Shown: positions 34,871 through 45,147 of the stretch, one piece after another | Position numbering within the stretch: position 1 is the first letter of the stretch | Layout: each line of letters opens with the position of its first letter | Assembly: GCA_964653095.1 (NCBI GenBank) | Contig: CAZZEH010000002.1 | Coordinates: 1-64,000, forward strand | DNA: 64,000 bases | Source of the DNA: JAMLHH01 sp964653095 | Lineage (GTDB): Bacteria > Bacteroidota > Bacteroidia > Chitinophagales > JADIYW01 | Direction: 5' to 3' | Notes under the pieces: generated by a model | Told to the model about the DNA's origin: nothing | Seen by the model: only the letters and a program-made list of their open reading frames with translations | Databases searched by the model: none | Translations under genes and position numbers: made by a program

Positions 34871-35941
34871 TTACCGCCTGTCTATATACTCGATATATCC
34901 TTTGCCATCAATGGGACGGTTTTTAAATTTACCCTTATACGCAAACCAACTCGCGTAACCTCCGCCTACTCCGTAAAATAGTTTGCCTTTGACTTCGCAG
35001 TCAATAGAAAGAAGATTTTCGCCGTAATCGTCCTGAATGTCCCATCTGTATCGCTTTGGTATCCTTGTTTGTCGGCCGTCCATTCCGGCATGAAGTTCAC
35101 TAAAGTATTCCATGACTTCCATTTCAACATTTTTCTTATAGACAATTGTCCGCTGATCAAGGCTTCTGAGATAAACAGTTTTTTGTGCCAACAGCCCATT
35201 GGGACCTAAAGCTATTCCGAGTAAAATCTGTGTGCGGTCATCAATATTGATAATCTGATAGGTGAAAAACACCAAGGGGACTTTAACTTTAGTTGGCTTC
35301 TTTAAAAATGGCAGACTGTAAATACTGACTCCTTTGGCATATTCAAATGTGCAGAGACCTTCTATCGAAGTAACAGAACCTTTGTGCTGTATGATACCTT
35401 TATACTGTGCCAGCAGACTCCAATGGGTATAATTGAGAGCAGCAAGATTGACAAAATGAGTGATGACATCTGTGGAGTTAATTTTTAGTTTCACTGTTAC
35501 ATCCTTAGATTTTCGCAGGAGTTCCCAATTAGGATAAGTTCCTTTTATGGTTAAATCATCGGTAAACTGTATGTGAGAGCCGTCAGGTGTAAATGCACAG
35601 TCTCGATGAATGCTGTATGATCTAAATTCTTCCGGTGTCATAGAGTCCGTAGCGGATAGTAAATAGGCAGTATCTCTCGGTGTAGTATAAACTGCAAAAT
35701 CGTTATCAAATACCGTGGCTCCGGGAGTACCTACAATGGACAATACGTTGAAAAAATTATAGGGTTCCGGTAGGTTAGGAATCATTACGCCATAATGCCC
35801 CCAGGCTCTTACCGCACTGTCCGGCGGTGCAATTGAGGTGCCGGGGTCAAACGGTCTCTCGTTGAGTGTACCCAAAGTGTTCAGTATTTTGCTGAGGACA
35901 GACTCATGCCGTTCTGCTTTAAATATTTCAGTTGGAGCCAT
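34871..35941 (-). CDS. hypothetical protein, DUF6670/AttH-like
   Basis: A 356-residue protein without signal peptide or membrane helices. It begins with a helical ~35 residues, then PPDSAVRAWGHYGVMIPNLPEPYNF...IVGTPGAT, which resembles DUF6670 proteins as I recall them. The rest is beta-rich, consistent with a two-lipocalin-like AttH/CrtC fold. Function unknown. It is monocistronic. Confidence 0.6.
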   Translation of the reverse strand: MAPTEIFKAERHESVLSKILNTLGTLNERPFDPGTSIAPPDSAVRAWGHYGVMIPNLPEPYNFFNVLSIVGTPGATVFDNDFAVYTTPRDTAYLLSATDSMTPEEFRSYSIHRDCAFTPDGSHIQFTDDLTIKGTYPNWELLRKSKDVTVKLKINSTDVITHFVNLAALNYTHWSLLAQYKGIIQHKGSVTSIEGLCTFEYAKGVSIYSLPFLKKPTKVKVPLVFFTYQIINIDDRTQILLGIALGPNGLLAQKTVYLRSLDQRTIVYKKNVEMEVMEYFSELHAGMDGRQTRIPKRYRWDIQDDYGENLLSIDCEVKGKLFYGVGGGYASWFAYKGKFKNRPIDGKGYIEYIDRR

Positions 35942-36119
35942 TTATTTGAATTTAAACATCAGAAAACAAAAGTTATTTTCTGTAATCAATCAAATATGTA
36001 ATTAAAATTCTGAACTGACTCACAGCAGAAATTTATTTATGGTGATTTAAAGCTATTTTTAAGTTATAGCAAATAATCTGTGGTTTTATTGGTTTGCAAT
36101 CTTCTCAAATCCTGTTTTC

Positions 36120-39100
36120 TTATTCGACTTCTTTCAAAAGCTCTTTTACTGCCCTTTCTAATTGGGTATCTTTTCCGTTTAAGAAATCGTTGTATGGCAA
36201 TGGGACTAAAATATCAGGTTGCAGTTCTAGGTTTTCGGTCGGCCGGTCTTCGTCTCCGATAGTAGCTACCATTGGAATCCCGAAAACGATTGTTGGGTCG
36301 ATTTGCCTTTCCCACCAGACCGCAGTTCCTGTTCCGGGGACAGGCATACCTACAAGTTTCCCAATACCGTTTTGCTTATAGATATATGGGAAGATAAACG
36401 CATCGCTGTAATTTCCTTCACTCATTACGACAATGCTTGGTTTAGTCCAGCGGTCAAGAGGTTCTCCACCTTTTGTTCGGTTGCCCTGAGGTGCGAATTT
36501 CAAATATTCTTTCCCGCTGAGGAAGGTATTCAAATCATTGTGCAGCCAGCCTCCGCCGTTAAAGCGGGTATCTACGACCAAGGCTTTTTTATTGACATTT
36601 TTCCCCATGACAATCTCATACACCTCCCGAAAACTGTTGTCGTTCATACCTCTGACATGCACATAACCCAACTTCCCGCCACTCAATGAGTCTGTCATGC
36701 GTTCCATGTTTGTAATCCAGCGTTTGTACATCAATTCATTGTGCTGCCCTATTGAAACGGGCTGCATGGTATAGTCAAAAATTGCCCCATCTTGTTCAAC
36801 GGTGAGCAAAGTATTCCCACTCAGGTTATTGAGATATTGGTTCCAATTATCCTCTGCTTTAATTTCAATACCGTTGATTTTGAGAATGACCGCATCTGCC
36901 CTTATTTTTCTGTCCGATTTATCCAAAGGACCGCCCGAAAGAACCTCAGATATTTTTATTCCCTCATCGATATAGGTCTCGTCAAACAATACTCCCAAAG
37001 AAGCAGTCTGAACAGCATTTTTTGGACTGGGGTAATATCTTCCTCCGGTGTGAGAAGCGTTGAGTTCTCCGAGGATTTCACTGAGAAGCACCTGAAAGTC
37101 ATAATTGTTGTTGATATGCAGTAAAAATTCTGCATAGACATCCCGATACATTTCCCAGTCTATTCCGTGAATCTCAGGGTCATAAAATTTTTTAAGTACC
37201 TGCCTCCAGGCATGCTCATAAATATACTGGCGTTCGGCATTTGTATTGAGTTCCATTTCGGCTTTTATGGAAATGTTTTCCTTCTTCCCGTTGCTGACCT
37301 CAATTTTTACAAGAGCTCCGTTATTATTGAGAAAAATAAATTTTTCATCCTTGCTCAATGTGATTTTGCTTGAGGAGCCATTGAGTTTAGTGAGTATTTT
37401 GGTATCCCTCGTACGCGGTTCCGTGACCCATAAATCATATCCTTTTTCAAAAGCGGCTAAGTAATACAATTTGCTTCCGTCCTTTGTCAGGGCATAATCA
37501 CTGATACTTGCACTGTTGATGGTAAGACGGACAATTCGCTCGTTCAATCCATTGAAATTCAGGTTTAAAGTTTCATCCTTTTCTTTTTCATCCTTTTTAT
37601 CTCCTTTCTTTTTGCTTTTTTTGTCTTCTTTATCTTCATCTTTCTTCTCTTCTTTATCGTCTTCCTGTTTTGCTTTTAACAGTCCGTATTCTTCTTTGGA
37701 AAGTACATATTCATCGTATGCTTTTGGATCAAAAAAGACCGCATACACATCTGTTTCCCTGCTTCCCTGATAAGCAAGAGATTTTCTTCCGAGCTTACTG
37801 CTTTCATAGGTTATAATCTTGCCTTCCATGCCCCATTTGGCGTTGTCTTCTCCAAATCCGCTGTTTACGGGATATATAATGCTGTCTGAACCGGATAGAG
37901 AAATCAGGGCTGCATTGGTATTGGCAAAATAACCTTTTCCGTCATCTGCCAGCAGCCATTTACTGTCGGGACTCCATTCAAAGTCCCAGTCGCCGTCGCT
38001 GTATGAATAATTGTGACCTTCGGGCAGTACAGTGATTTTATCTCCCGATTCTATATCCAATACTTTCAGGATATTTCTTTCTTCTATAAAGGCAATTTTT
38101 TTACCATCCGGAGAAAATTTAGCCCGAAATTCTTCTGCTTTCGTTGCTGACACAGTTTCCGTCTCAAAAAGTGTTGCTGCATAGAAAAACTTTTCTTCCG
38201 GATTTTTTAAAGTGGTTTTATAAATGTTCCAGCTGCTGTCCTGTTCTCCAGCATAGAGAAGCGCTTTGCCGTCAGGTGACCAACTAATCATTCTTTCCTG
38301 CTGAGGCGTTCCGGTAATGCGTTTGGTGATATTATGCTCGATTCCGGTCACAAATATCTCTCCACGAATGACGTAAGCAATCTCTTTACCGTCCGGACTG
38401 ACCGCAAATTCCGATACTTTTCCACCCGTGATATTTTTGACGTGGTTGTATCCGGCATTATTTAAAACTTTGATTTCAAGTTTTTGGGGTTTGCTGCCTT
38501 CTTCCATCACATAGATATCTCCCTTCCACTCAAAAGCCATTTTGTCCTCTTTGGAAACACTCAGGCTACGCACAGGAAAATTTTTGAAATGAGTTATTTG
38601 TTCAGAGGTTTGAGACAGCAGCGACTTTTTAAATACATTGAGGTCTCCGTTTTCTTCACTCGTATAGAAAAAATGTTTCCCGTCCTGGCTAAAGTGAGGA
38701 TTTCGGTCTTCTCCTTTAAAGTCAGTGACTTGTGTAAATTGGTTTTGTTTGATGTCAAACACCCAGATGTCTCGGGCTATGGACGAAGTTTGATGTTTTC
38801 TGTATTCGTCTTCATAGCCTTTCTTATCCTGAAAAATTATTTTTGTACCCGCAGAATTGTATCTCGCGCTTTCTGCTCCGGCAGAAGTAAGCAGTACCGG
38901 TCTTGTTCCGTTTACGGGAGTTATGTATAAATTTTGGAAAAAGCGCGTACTTGGGAATCGGACACTTTGAGATATGGCATCCCGGTGGCTGCCTGTCAGT
39001 ACGTTTTTATTATCCGGGGTGAAATCATAGGCATAATCATCCGCACTGTGATAAGTAAGCCGCTTGGCCTTTCCTCCTTCTGAGGGAATTATAAACACGT

Positions 39101-39374
39101 CAAAATTTCCGTATAAATCGCTGGAATATGCAATCAGTTTGCCGTCATGACTCCATACCGGCCTCTGGCTGTAGGCTTCACCAACCGTTAATGCAACTGC
39201 CGTTCCGCCCTCAGAACTGACTTTGTACAGGTTGCCCATATAACCGAATACTATATTTTTTCCATCAGGTGAGATGGCAGGGAATCTGAGCCATCGGGCT
39301 GTTCCGTCTGCTTCTTGAGCGGCAGATGATGCAATAAATAAAAATCCAAGAATAATTGACAAGAATCTAACCAT
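36120..39374 (-). CDS. tricorn-like secreted S41 protease
   Basis: About 1,084 residues from ATG 39374, which gives a clean signal peptide (VRFLSIILGFLFIASSA, then AQEADG); the frame extends 18 codons upstream. It has two N-terminal beta-propellers of WD40/PD40-like repeats (SPDGKNIVFGYMGNLY and similar), and a Lys/Glu/Asp-rich low-complexity loop near residue 600. A core domain, a PDZ domain (~830-910) and a C-terminal S41 protease domain follow. The nucleophile Ser is in MSEGNYSDAFIFP. The architecture equals tricorn protease, and in Bacteroidota such proteins are exported peptidases. Stands alone. Confidence 0.9.
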   Translation of the reverse strand: MVRFLSIILGFLFIASSAAQEADGTARWLRFPAISPDGKNIVFGYMGNLYKVSSEGGTAVALTVGEAYSQRPVWSHDGKLIAYSSDLYGNFDVFIIPSEGGKAKRLTYHSADDYAYDFTPDNKNVLTGSHRDAISQSVRFPSTRFFQNLYITPVNGTRPVLLTSAGAESARYNSAGTKIIFQDKKGYEDEYRKHQTSSIARDIWVFDIKQNQFTQVTDFKGEDRNPHFSQDGKHFFYTSEENGDLNVFKKSLLSQTSEQITHFKNFPVRSLSVSKEDKMAFEWKGDIYVMEEGSKPQKLEIKVLNNAGYNHVKNITGGKVSEFAVSPDGKEIAYVIRGEIFVTGIEHNITKRITGTPQQERMISWSPDGKALLYAGEQDSSWNIYKTTLKNPEEKFFYAATLFETETVSATKAEEFRAKFSPDGKKIAFIEERNILKVLDIESGDKITVLPEGHNYSYSDGDWDFEWSPDSKWLLADDGKGYFANTNAALISLSGSDSIIYPVNSGFGEDNAKWGMEGKIITYESSKLGRKSLAYQGSRETDVYAVFFDPKAYDEYVLSKEEYGLLKAKQEDDKEEKKDEDKEDKKSKKKGDKKDEKEKDETLNLNFNGLNERIVRLTINSASISDYALTKDGSKLYYLAAFEKGYDLWVTEPRTRDTKILTKLNGSSSKITLSKDEKFIFLNNNGALVKIEVSNGKKENISIKAEMELNTNAERQYIYEHAWRQVLKKFYDPEIHGIDWEMYRDVYAEFLLHINNNYDFQVLLSEILGELNASHTGGRYYPSPKNAVQTASLGVLFDETYIDEGIKISEVLSGGPLDKSDRKIRADAVILKINGIEIKAEDNWNQYLNNLSGNTLLTVEQDGAIFDYTMQPVSIGQHNELMYKRWITNMERMTDSLSGGKLGYVHVRGMNDNSFREVYEIVMGKNVNKKALVVDTRFNGGGWLHNDLNTFLSGKEYLKFAPQGNRTKGGEPLDRWTKPSIVVMSEGNYSDAFIFPYIYKQNGIGKLVGMPVPGTGTAVWWERQIDPTIVFGIPMVATIGDEDRPTENLELQPDILVPLPYNDFLNGKDTQLERAVKELLKEVE

Positions 39375-39538
39375 TGAAAACTGATTTGAAACAAATTTAT
39401 TTAAAAAAATGAAGAAGCCTGTCGTCAAATATAAAATAAGCCTTTCTATATGGTGAAACAGTTAAAATATGCAGGCTTGTTTTGCTTCGGATACAGAGCT
39501 TGAGTATTGCACCGGAAAGTATTAATTTCGAAAGTTTC

Positions 39539-40097
39539 ATGTCCGGATTACGCTCAAAAATTTCTTTCTGCCAGGTCAATCGTCTGGCAGTATCGGCAAT
39601 TTTGTCCGGGATTGCAGAGTCTCTGATTACTCTGACTGATATCGCTCTAATTGGAAATGTAGAAAAATATTCGGTAGAGTCGTTAGCTGCTGCCGGTCTG
39701 ACCGGATCGTTCATTTCCGGTATTATCTGGATTTTTATTCAAACGGTAACTTCACTTTCTTCTATCGTTCCTGTCCATGTCGGAGCCGGGGAAGCGGATA
39801 AAGTAAAAAACTAATCCCTCAGGTTTTATTTTTCAGTCTGTTTTTTGGATTGTACGGCTGATGCAGCCGGTGAATGCAATTGCTTATGTGTATGACGGTT
39901 TTCTGAAAGGTATGGGGGAGACAAAATATTTGCGAAATAATTTGATTATGGCGACTTTTTCGGTTTTTATACCGGCACTTATTTTATTCGATTATTTCGG
40001 ATTGAGACTGTACGGTATCTGGATGGCTTTTGGAGTATGGATGGGTATCCGCAGTTTCCCTCTGATATTTTATTTCCGGAAGAAAATGTGGGTATAA
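39539..40097 (+). pseudogene. MATE-family efflux transporter, internally deleted and frameshifted
   Basis: The 5' part encodes the MATE N-terminus (VNRLAVSAILSGIAESL, GNVEKYSVESLAAAGL, SIVPVHVGAGEADKV) until TAA at 39812. One base shift lets it continue as LIPQVLFFSLFFGLYG to another stop. The next recognisable sequence, in a third frame, is already the C-terminal half (MQPVNAIAYVYDGFLKGMGE, near 39858) through the last helices to 40097. Roughly the middle half of the protein (several membrane helices) is missing, so this is a remnant. Confidence 0.88.
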
Positions 40098-40182
40098 TAG
40101 CATAATTTTTATGTGTGTAAAATTTAGTTGCGGCAAATTGAATATCGGGTTAAGTCCAAATTTCCATGTTTGAACAATAATC

Positions 40183-40210
40183 AAAAAAGGCTGCCCTTTC
40201 CGACAGCCCA
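40183..40210 (-). terminator. terminator of yceI-like gene
   Basis: On the minus strand, GGGCTGTC...GGCAGCC hairpin followed by TTTTTTGA, 28 bp after the YceI-family stop codon. Confidence 0.8.
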
Positions 40211-40237
40211 AGATTTATATTCTTAATTGTTTTACAG

Positions 40238-40774
40238 CTAGTCTGCTTTGTGAGTCATTTCGGCGTTTGCAGATATTCTTACTTTACTGCCCACAACCAT
40301 TCCTCCGGCTTCCATTGCAGGATTATATTTTAAGCCAAAGTCCAGACGATTAATGGTTCCCGTAATTTCAAATCCGGCTCTTTCCAGACCGTAGGGATCT
40401 TTGATTACACCAGTATGTTCTACTTTTAATGTAATAGGTTTAGTGATGCCTCTGATAGTAATATTTCCGGTCATTTCATATTCATCATCTCCTACTTTTT
40501 TGATTTCTGTACTTTCAAATACCAATTGCGGGAACTCAGCTGCATGAAAGAAATCCTCACTTTTCAGGTGATTGTCTCTCTGTTCGACTCGGGTAGTAAT
40601 CGAGTTGATTTCTGCCGTGAATTTTGCTTTAGCCGTAGTGAAATCATGCCCGTCCGTAACAAGTGTAGCATTGAATTTTTGGAATTCCCCGGTAACATTC
40701 GCTACCATCATGTGTCTTACTTTAAATGTGACCTCTGAGTGAGCAGGGTCCATTTCCCATTTAATTTGTGCCAT
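40238..40774 (-). CDS. YceI-family protein
   Basis: A 178-residue lipocalin-like YceI protein that binds isoprenoid-type lipids (family knowledge). Typical strands are WEMDPAHSEVTFKVRHMMV at the start, RDNHLKSEDFFHAAEFPQ, ITIRGITKPITL, GFEITGTINRLDFGL and GGMVVGSKVRISANAE at the end. No signal peptide, so a cytoplasmic form. A lipid/quinone-like ligand would fit its place beside the menaquinone operon, but the genes are separated by 512 bp, so this is only suggestive. Confidence 0.92.
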   Translation of the reverse strand: MAQIKWEMDPAHSEVTFKVRHMMVANVTGEFQKFNATLVTDGHDFTTAKAKFTAEINSITTRVEQRDNHLKSEDFFHAAEFPQLVFESTEIKKVGDDEYEMTGNITIRGITKPITLKVEHTGVIKDPYGLERAGFEITGTINRLDFGLKYNPAMEAGGMVVGSKVRISANAEMTHKAD

Positions 40775-41286
40775 ATCAGTTTGTTTTTTGGTTATAAAAA
40801 TGTTTGATTTACAATATAACGTTTATACGACAATTGTATATACAACAATATATTAATTAAACTTAAATAATGTTTAAAGTATAGGTTTTATTAGTGAAAA
40901 AACTATTTCCATAATTTAACTTGATTTTTAGATTAGCGTTATCTTCAGAACTTTCTTTGTAATTATTTTTCTTGAGTGCATTCAATCGAAAACAAGCATA
41001 TTATTGAAATTCCCAATCAGGTTTATCAATTTTATCTGTTGTTGAGACAATATGATATGTATAATCTTTAGAAAGATTTTCTTCACTAAAAGTTTCTACT
41101 TGCGTAACATATCTTGACATAGTACAACTGAAAAAAAATAGCTATTAGTACAACATTTTGAATAAAATAAATTGTGTTTTAATCATAATTATCTTTATTT
41201 TAATATTTCATTTATGGGAAAATTATCCTATAACGCTATAGCATGTTGGTGGAGTTCGTTAAAATTAAGAATTTTACAAGAATTAC
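40775..41286. other. 512-bp AT-rich intergenic region
   Basis: Between yceI and the end of the men operon. Very AT-rich; contains only the doubtful 39-codon ORF listed separately. No RNA gene, terminator or insertion-sequence end was recognised. Confidence 0.5.
41001..41120 (-). CDS. doubtful small ORF, 39 aa
   Basis: ATG-to-TAA ORF encoding MSRYVTQVETFSEENL and ending DKPDWEFQ. The composition looks protein-like, but there is no ribosome-binding site, no family and no operon partner. It could be a remnant of a decayed gene. Confidence 0.25.
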   Translation of the reverse strand: MSRYVTQVETFSEENLSKDYTYHIVSTTDKIDKPDWEFQ

Positions 41287-42348
41287 TTAATTGTTGCCCA
41301 TTAAATTTACAGCTTCACTTCTTTTGATTTTGTGTGATGTTGTTCGTAAGAATTTTTCAATACAATAGATTTCTTTAGGCTGCTCATGTTTGAGCAACTG
41401 TTCAACGCATATCTTTTTCAATCTCTCTCTATACTTTTCGCTCTCCACCGACTCTACCAATAACACTATTTTCTCTCCCAACACATCATCTGGCAAGCCT
41501 GCAATAAAGAAATCATCCCTGATAAAAGGCGACAACTTCTTTTCTATCTCTTCCGGGAAAAATTTCAATCCTCCACTATTGATTACATGATCTAATCTAC
41601 CTTTCCATACAAATTCGGTATTACTCATTAAATCCACCACATCAGTAGTTATAATTTTCTTCGTTAAAAATGGCACTGAAATAACTAACACTCCTTGTTC
41701 ATTAGTCTCAAAGAAAATTCCTTTTAAAGCGTGGTAACTATTACTTTTATCCTTATGATTAACCTTTCTAATGGCAACATGACTCAAGGTTTCAGTCATT
41801 CCGTAACTATGAAAAACCTCTGTTGTAGTATCTTGCACTAACAACTCTATTTCTTTGGTAAGCGGTGCTCCTCCCAACAATATTTTTTTAATTGATTTTT
41901 TAGGACTACTTCCACTCATTTGCATGGGAGTAAGAGGAATAAAATCAATTTCAACATCATTAGGAATAGCTGCTAAAGGCTGACTACTAGGTGCTATCAT
42001 TAATAAATTTAATTTACCATATAAAGCCCTTACCACCATCATCTTACCTGCTATAAAATCTATAGAAAGGCAGAGTGCAACTGTATTTCCTTCTTTTAAC
42101 TTAAAATAATCTACTGTCATAGCAGCAGAAGCCAGCATTTGGTTTTTTTCAACTTCAATTAGTTTGGGTACACCTGTAGAACCACTTGTTTTTACAGTAA
42201 TAGTAGGGCTGTCATCTAACCAATCGGTCATAAAATCTCCTAACTGTTGTAAGTGCTTTTCTGTTGAATTTTTACATACATCAATAATTTCCTTCCCTTT
42301 ATAAAATTGATGCTGGATGGTTAATTCGTTGTAATCTTGATAATTCAT
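41287..42348 (-). CDS. menE: o-succinylbenzoate--CoA ligase-like AMP-forming ligase
   Basis: An acyl-CoA synthetase that activates o-succinylbenzoate for menaquinone synthesis. The P-loop is VKTSGSTGVPKLIEV, with SYGMTETLSH, KGRLDHVINSGGLKFFPEEIE and the C-terminal catalytic Lys region SHKIKR. At ~353 residues it is much shorter than classical MenE (450-490): the N-terminal domain is trimmed, a form seen in Bacteroidota. ATG 42348 was chosen because it makes an ATGA overlap with menC. Last gene of the men operon. Confidence 0.88.
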   Translation of the reverse strand: MNYQDYNELTIQHQFYKGKEIIDVCKNSTEKHLQQLGDFMTDWLDDSPTITVKTSGSTGVPKLIEVEKNQMLASAAMTVDYFKLKEGNTVALCLSIDFIAGKMMVVRALYGKLNLLMIAPSSQPLAAIPNDVEIDFIPLTPMQMSGSSPKKSIKKILLGGAPLTKEIELLVQDTTTEVFHSYGMTETLSHVAIRKVNHKDKSNSYHALKGIFFETNEQGVLVISVPFLTKKIITTDVVDLMSNTEFVWKGRLDHVINSGGLKFFPEEIEKKLSPFIRDDFFIAGLPDDVLGEKIVLLVESVESEKYRERLKKICVEQLLKHEQPKEIYCIEKFLRTTSHKIKRSEAVNLMGNN

Positions 42349-43385
42349 GCTAGCAAGCTTAAATCCCACTCTTTATCTTTATGGTAATGTATTCCAAGAT
42401 GATCAATCGTATAGGGAGATGGAAAATTATTGGTGTACAATTGTCCTGTGCCCAAACCTTGTGCATAGTCTGAATAGCCTAATGCTGTATATTGAACAAT
42501 GGCATTTAAACCTATATTACTCTCTAAAGCGGAAGTAATAACCCACGAGCCTCCTTGTTGTTCAATTAGTTTTTTCCATTCATCACATCCCTTGAAACCT
42601 CCTAATAAGGCAGGCTTTAAAATAAGTAAATCTGGTTGTAAAGTTTGAATAAGGGCTTGACGCTTATCGCTATCTTGTATTCCTATTAACTCTTCATCTA
42701 AGGCTATTTTTATAGGAGAAAAACTAATTATTTCAGCCATTTCATCCCAACGACCTGCTTTTATGGGTTGTTCTAAATAGTTAATCTCATATTCTGCCAA
42801 ACGCTCCAGTTTTTCTTTTGCTTCTTCTACACTAAAAGCTCCATTGGCATCCAAGCGAATTTCCACTTCTTTTGAACTGTATTGTTGACGTATAAAACGA
42901 ATGAGTTCTAGCTCATAATCAAAATCAATCGCCCCAATTTTAAGCTTAATAGAGGTATAATTGTCCTTTAATTTGGCTTCAACTTGCTTTTTCATCATCT
43001 CCTTCTCTCCCATCCAGATTAAACCATTGGTAGGCACAAAAAAGCCATTTTCTCCTATTACTTCAGGAAAAATAATTCGCTGACTGCCATTTTCTCTATC
43101 TTTTAAAAGCATTTCTACTCCAAAATGGATAGAAGGCCATTCTTTTAAGTCTTTTAATACCTCTTCTTTCTCCTCAGGCAATCGCTGACATATCTCTGTT
43201 AGCTTTTCCTCATAGTTTTCTCTATCATCATAGGAAAGACCAGCAAAGCGATTACATTCGCCATAGGCTATTTTATCTGCATCTTTTAAACTAATGAAAT
43301 AGGTTTCTTTACGGTGCAACACTCCTCTGGAAGTACCCCCCGGAGTTTTAAAGATTAATTGATATTTTTTAAAAGTACACTGCAT
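42345..43385 (-). CDS. menC: o-succinylbenzoate synthase
   Basis: A 346-residue enolase-superfamily enzyme that dehydrates SHCHC to o-succinylbenzoate. The KxK motif is in SIKLKIGAIDFDYE, and metal ligands are in RLDANGAFSVEEA (Asp), YLEQPIKAG (Glu) and IALDEELIG (Asp/Glu). The second catalytic Lys is in LLILKPALLGGF. It starts 10 bp after menA, and its stop overlaps the menE start. Confidence 0.93.
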   Translation of the reverse strand: MQCTFKKYQLIFKTPGGTSRGVLHRKETYFISLKDADKIAYGECNRFAGLSYDDRENYEEKLTEICQRLPEEKEEVLKDLKEWPSIHFGVEMLLKDRENGSQRIIFPEVIGENGFFVPTNGLIWMGEKEMMKKQVEAKLKDNYTSIKLKIGAIDFDYELELIRFIRQQYSSKEVEIRLDANGAFSVEEAKEKLERLAEYEINYLEQPIKAGRWDEMAEIISFSPIKIALDEELIGIQDSDKRQALIQTLQPDLLILKPALLGGFKGCDEWKKLIEQQGGSWVITSALESNIGLNAIVQYTALGYSDYAQGLGTGQLYTNNFPSPYTIDHLGIHYHKDKEWDLSLLA

Positions 43386-43395
43386 AAAGTTAGAA

Positions 43396-44301
43396 TTATA
43401 GCAATAAGCCTACTCCAAAAAGAATACTGAAAATTAGCGTGTTAATGGCTAATTTCTTCAATTCTGGATAAAGTTCCACTGCATTTTCATTACGCTGAAC
43501 AGTAATAATACTTTTTACTACTCCAATAAATGACGGTAAATATATCCATTGCCAATAAGAAGCTGAATCATTGAAAATGCTAAACAAAATGGCACTCAAC
43601 ATCCCTGATAGCAACAAAAGAGCGTGATAGATTTTAGCTTTTCCTAAGCCTATTTTTACTACTATGGTTCTTTTTCCATGCTTGGCATCGTTATCTCTAT
43701 CTCGTAAGTTATTCAAATTTAAAACTCCTGTGCTAAAGAAACCAATAGACATGGCAGGTAAAAACTCTAAATAAGATACTTGCTGAACATGTAAATAGTA
43801 AGTGCCTATTACTCCTAAGATACCAAAAAAGATAAAAACAGCGATGTCACCTACCCCTGAATAGCCATAAGGATTTTTACCCATCGTATATTTTAAGGCG
43901 GCTATAATAGCTACGATACCAAACCCTAAGAATAGAAATTGTGTAGAAAATTCAATGTTTTTAACTCCTGTAACTAATAACAAAATGCCTGAAACCAAAG
44001 AAAGTAACACAAAAACAATAATGGCTATTTTCATTTGTTGTAAAGAAACCATGCCTTTTTGTAAACTTCTCTTAGGTCCCAATCTATCCTCATTATCTAC
44101 TCCTTTTACAGCGTCGCCATAATCATTGGCTAGGTTACTCAATATCTGAAGGAACAAAGTAGTTAAGACCGCCCATAGCAGCACTTTCCATTGAAAACTA
44201 TCTTTATAAGCAGCTAAAAAACTTCCTAAAAAGATAGTCGATAACGCCAAAGGCAATGTCCTTAACCTAAAAGTTTCTATCCATGCAGCAATCGCAGTCA
44301 T
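43396..44301 (-). CDS. menA: 1,4-dihydroxy-2-naphthoate polyprenyltransferase
   Basis: A 301-residue integral membrane UbiA-type prenyltransferase that adds the isoprenoid tail of menaquinone. The first Asp-rich motif is NLANDYGDAVKGVDNEDR with GPKRSLQKG following. The second region is NNLRDRDNDAKHGKRT. About eight to nine hydrophobic segments are visible. It is 3 bp from menB. Confidence 0.94.
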   Translation of the reverse strand: MTAIAAWIETFRLRTLPLALSTIFLGSFLAAYKDSFQWKVLLWAVLTTLFLQILSNLANDYGDAVKGVDNEDRLGPKRSLQKGMVSLQQMKIAIIVFVLLSLVSGILLLVTGVKNIEFSTQFLFLGFGIVAIIAALKYTMGKNPYGYSGVGDIAVFIFFGILGVIGTYYLHVQQVSYLEFLPAMSIGFFSTGVLNLNNLRDRDNDAKHGKRTIVVKIGLGKAKIYHALLLLSGMLSAILFSIFNDSASYWQWIYLPSFIGVVKSIITVQRNENAVELYPELKKLAINTLIFSILFGVGLLL

Positions 44302-44304
44302 TGT

Positions 44305-45147
44305 TTATGGAAATTTTGGAAATGATTTAAAGTCAGGGTCTCTTTTTTCTAAAAAGGCATTTCTACCTTCCTCTGCTTCTTTAGTCATGTAAATCAATCG
44401 AGTGGCTTCTCCTGCATACACTTGTTGCCCCACCAATCCATCATCAATAAGGTTAAAAGCAAATTTAGCCATCTTGATGGCTGTTGGGCTCTTTTTAAGA
44501 ATCTCTTGTGCCCATTCATAAGCAGTTGACTCAAGTTCTTCATGAGGAACAACAGCATTTACCATTCCCATTTCAAAAGCTTCTTGAGCTGAATAAGATT
44601 TGCATAAAAAGAAAATTTCCCTTGCCCTTTTTTGTCCTACTTGACGAGCCAAATAAGCGGAGCCAAAACCACCATCTATACTAGAAACATTAACATCTGT
44701 TTGCTTAAAAATTGCATGTTCTTTACTAGCAATAGTCAAATCACAAACCACATGCAAACTATGTCCTCCACCCACAGCCCAACCTGGAACAACTGCAATG
44801 ACCACTTTATTCATAAAGCGTATTTGACGCTGAACATCTAAAATGTTAAAGCGATTAATACCGTCTTTTCCTTTATAACCTGTGGAAGAACGTACTCTTT
44901 GGTCTCCTCCTGAACAAAAAGCCCAACCTCCATCTTTAGGAGAAGGTCCTTCTCCACTAATTAACACTACTCCAATTTCTTGCGACTCATGAGCATATAT
45001 CAATGCTTCTAATAACTCTGAAACAGTTTCTGGTCTAAAAGCATTACGAACTTCTGGACGATTAAAAGCTATTCTAGCTACTCCATCGCACTGTTTAAAA
45101 GTAATGTCTTGGTACTCTTTGATTGTTTTCCAATTAATTTCACTCAT
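44305..45147 (-). CDS. menB: 1,4-dihydroxy-2-naphthoyl-CoA synthase
   Basis: A 280-residue crotonase-fold enzyme that closes the naphthoate ring. Family marks are ARIAFNRPEVRNAFRPETV, GGWAFCSGGDQRVR, VPGWAVGGGHSLHVVCDLT and NVSSIDGGFGSAYLARQVG. It is fully typical of MenB. Its ATG overlaps the menD stop by 4 bp. Confidence 0.96.
   Translation of the reverse strand: MSEINWKTIKEYQDITFKQCDGVARIAFNRPEVRNAFRPETVSELLEALIYAHESQEIGVVLISGEGPSPKDGGWAFCSGGDQRVRSSTGYKGKDGINRFNILDVQRQIRFMNKVVIAVVPGWAVGGGHSLHVVCDLTIASKEHAIFKQTDVNVSSIDGGFGSAYLARQVGQKRAREIFFLCKSYSAQEAFEMGMVNAVVPHEELESTAYEWAQEILKKSPTAIKMAKFAFNLIDDGLVGQQVYAGEATRLIYMTKEAEEGRNAFLEKRDPDFKSFPKFP

Noticed and set aside
37516..37770. Plus-strand Ser/Phe-rich ORF opposite the tricorn-like gene
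   Set aside because: It is the antisense shadow of the Lys/Glu-rich loop of that protein.
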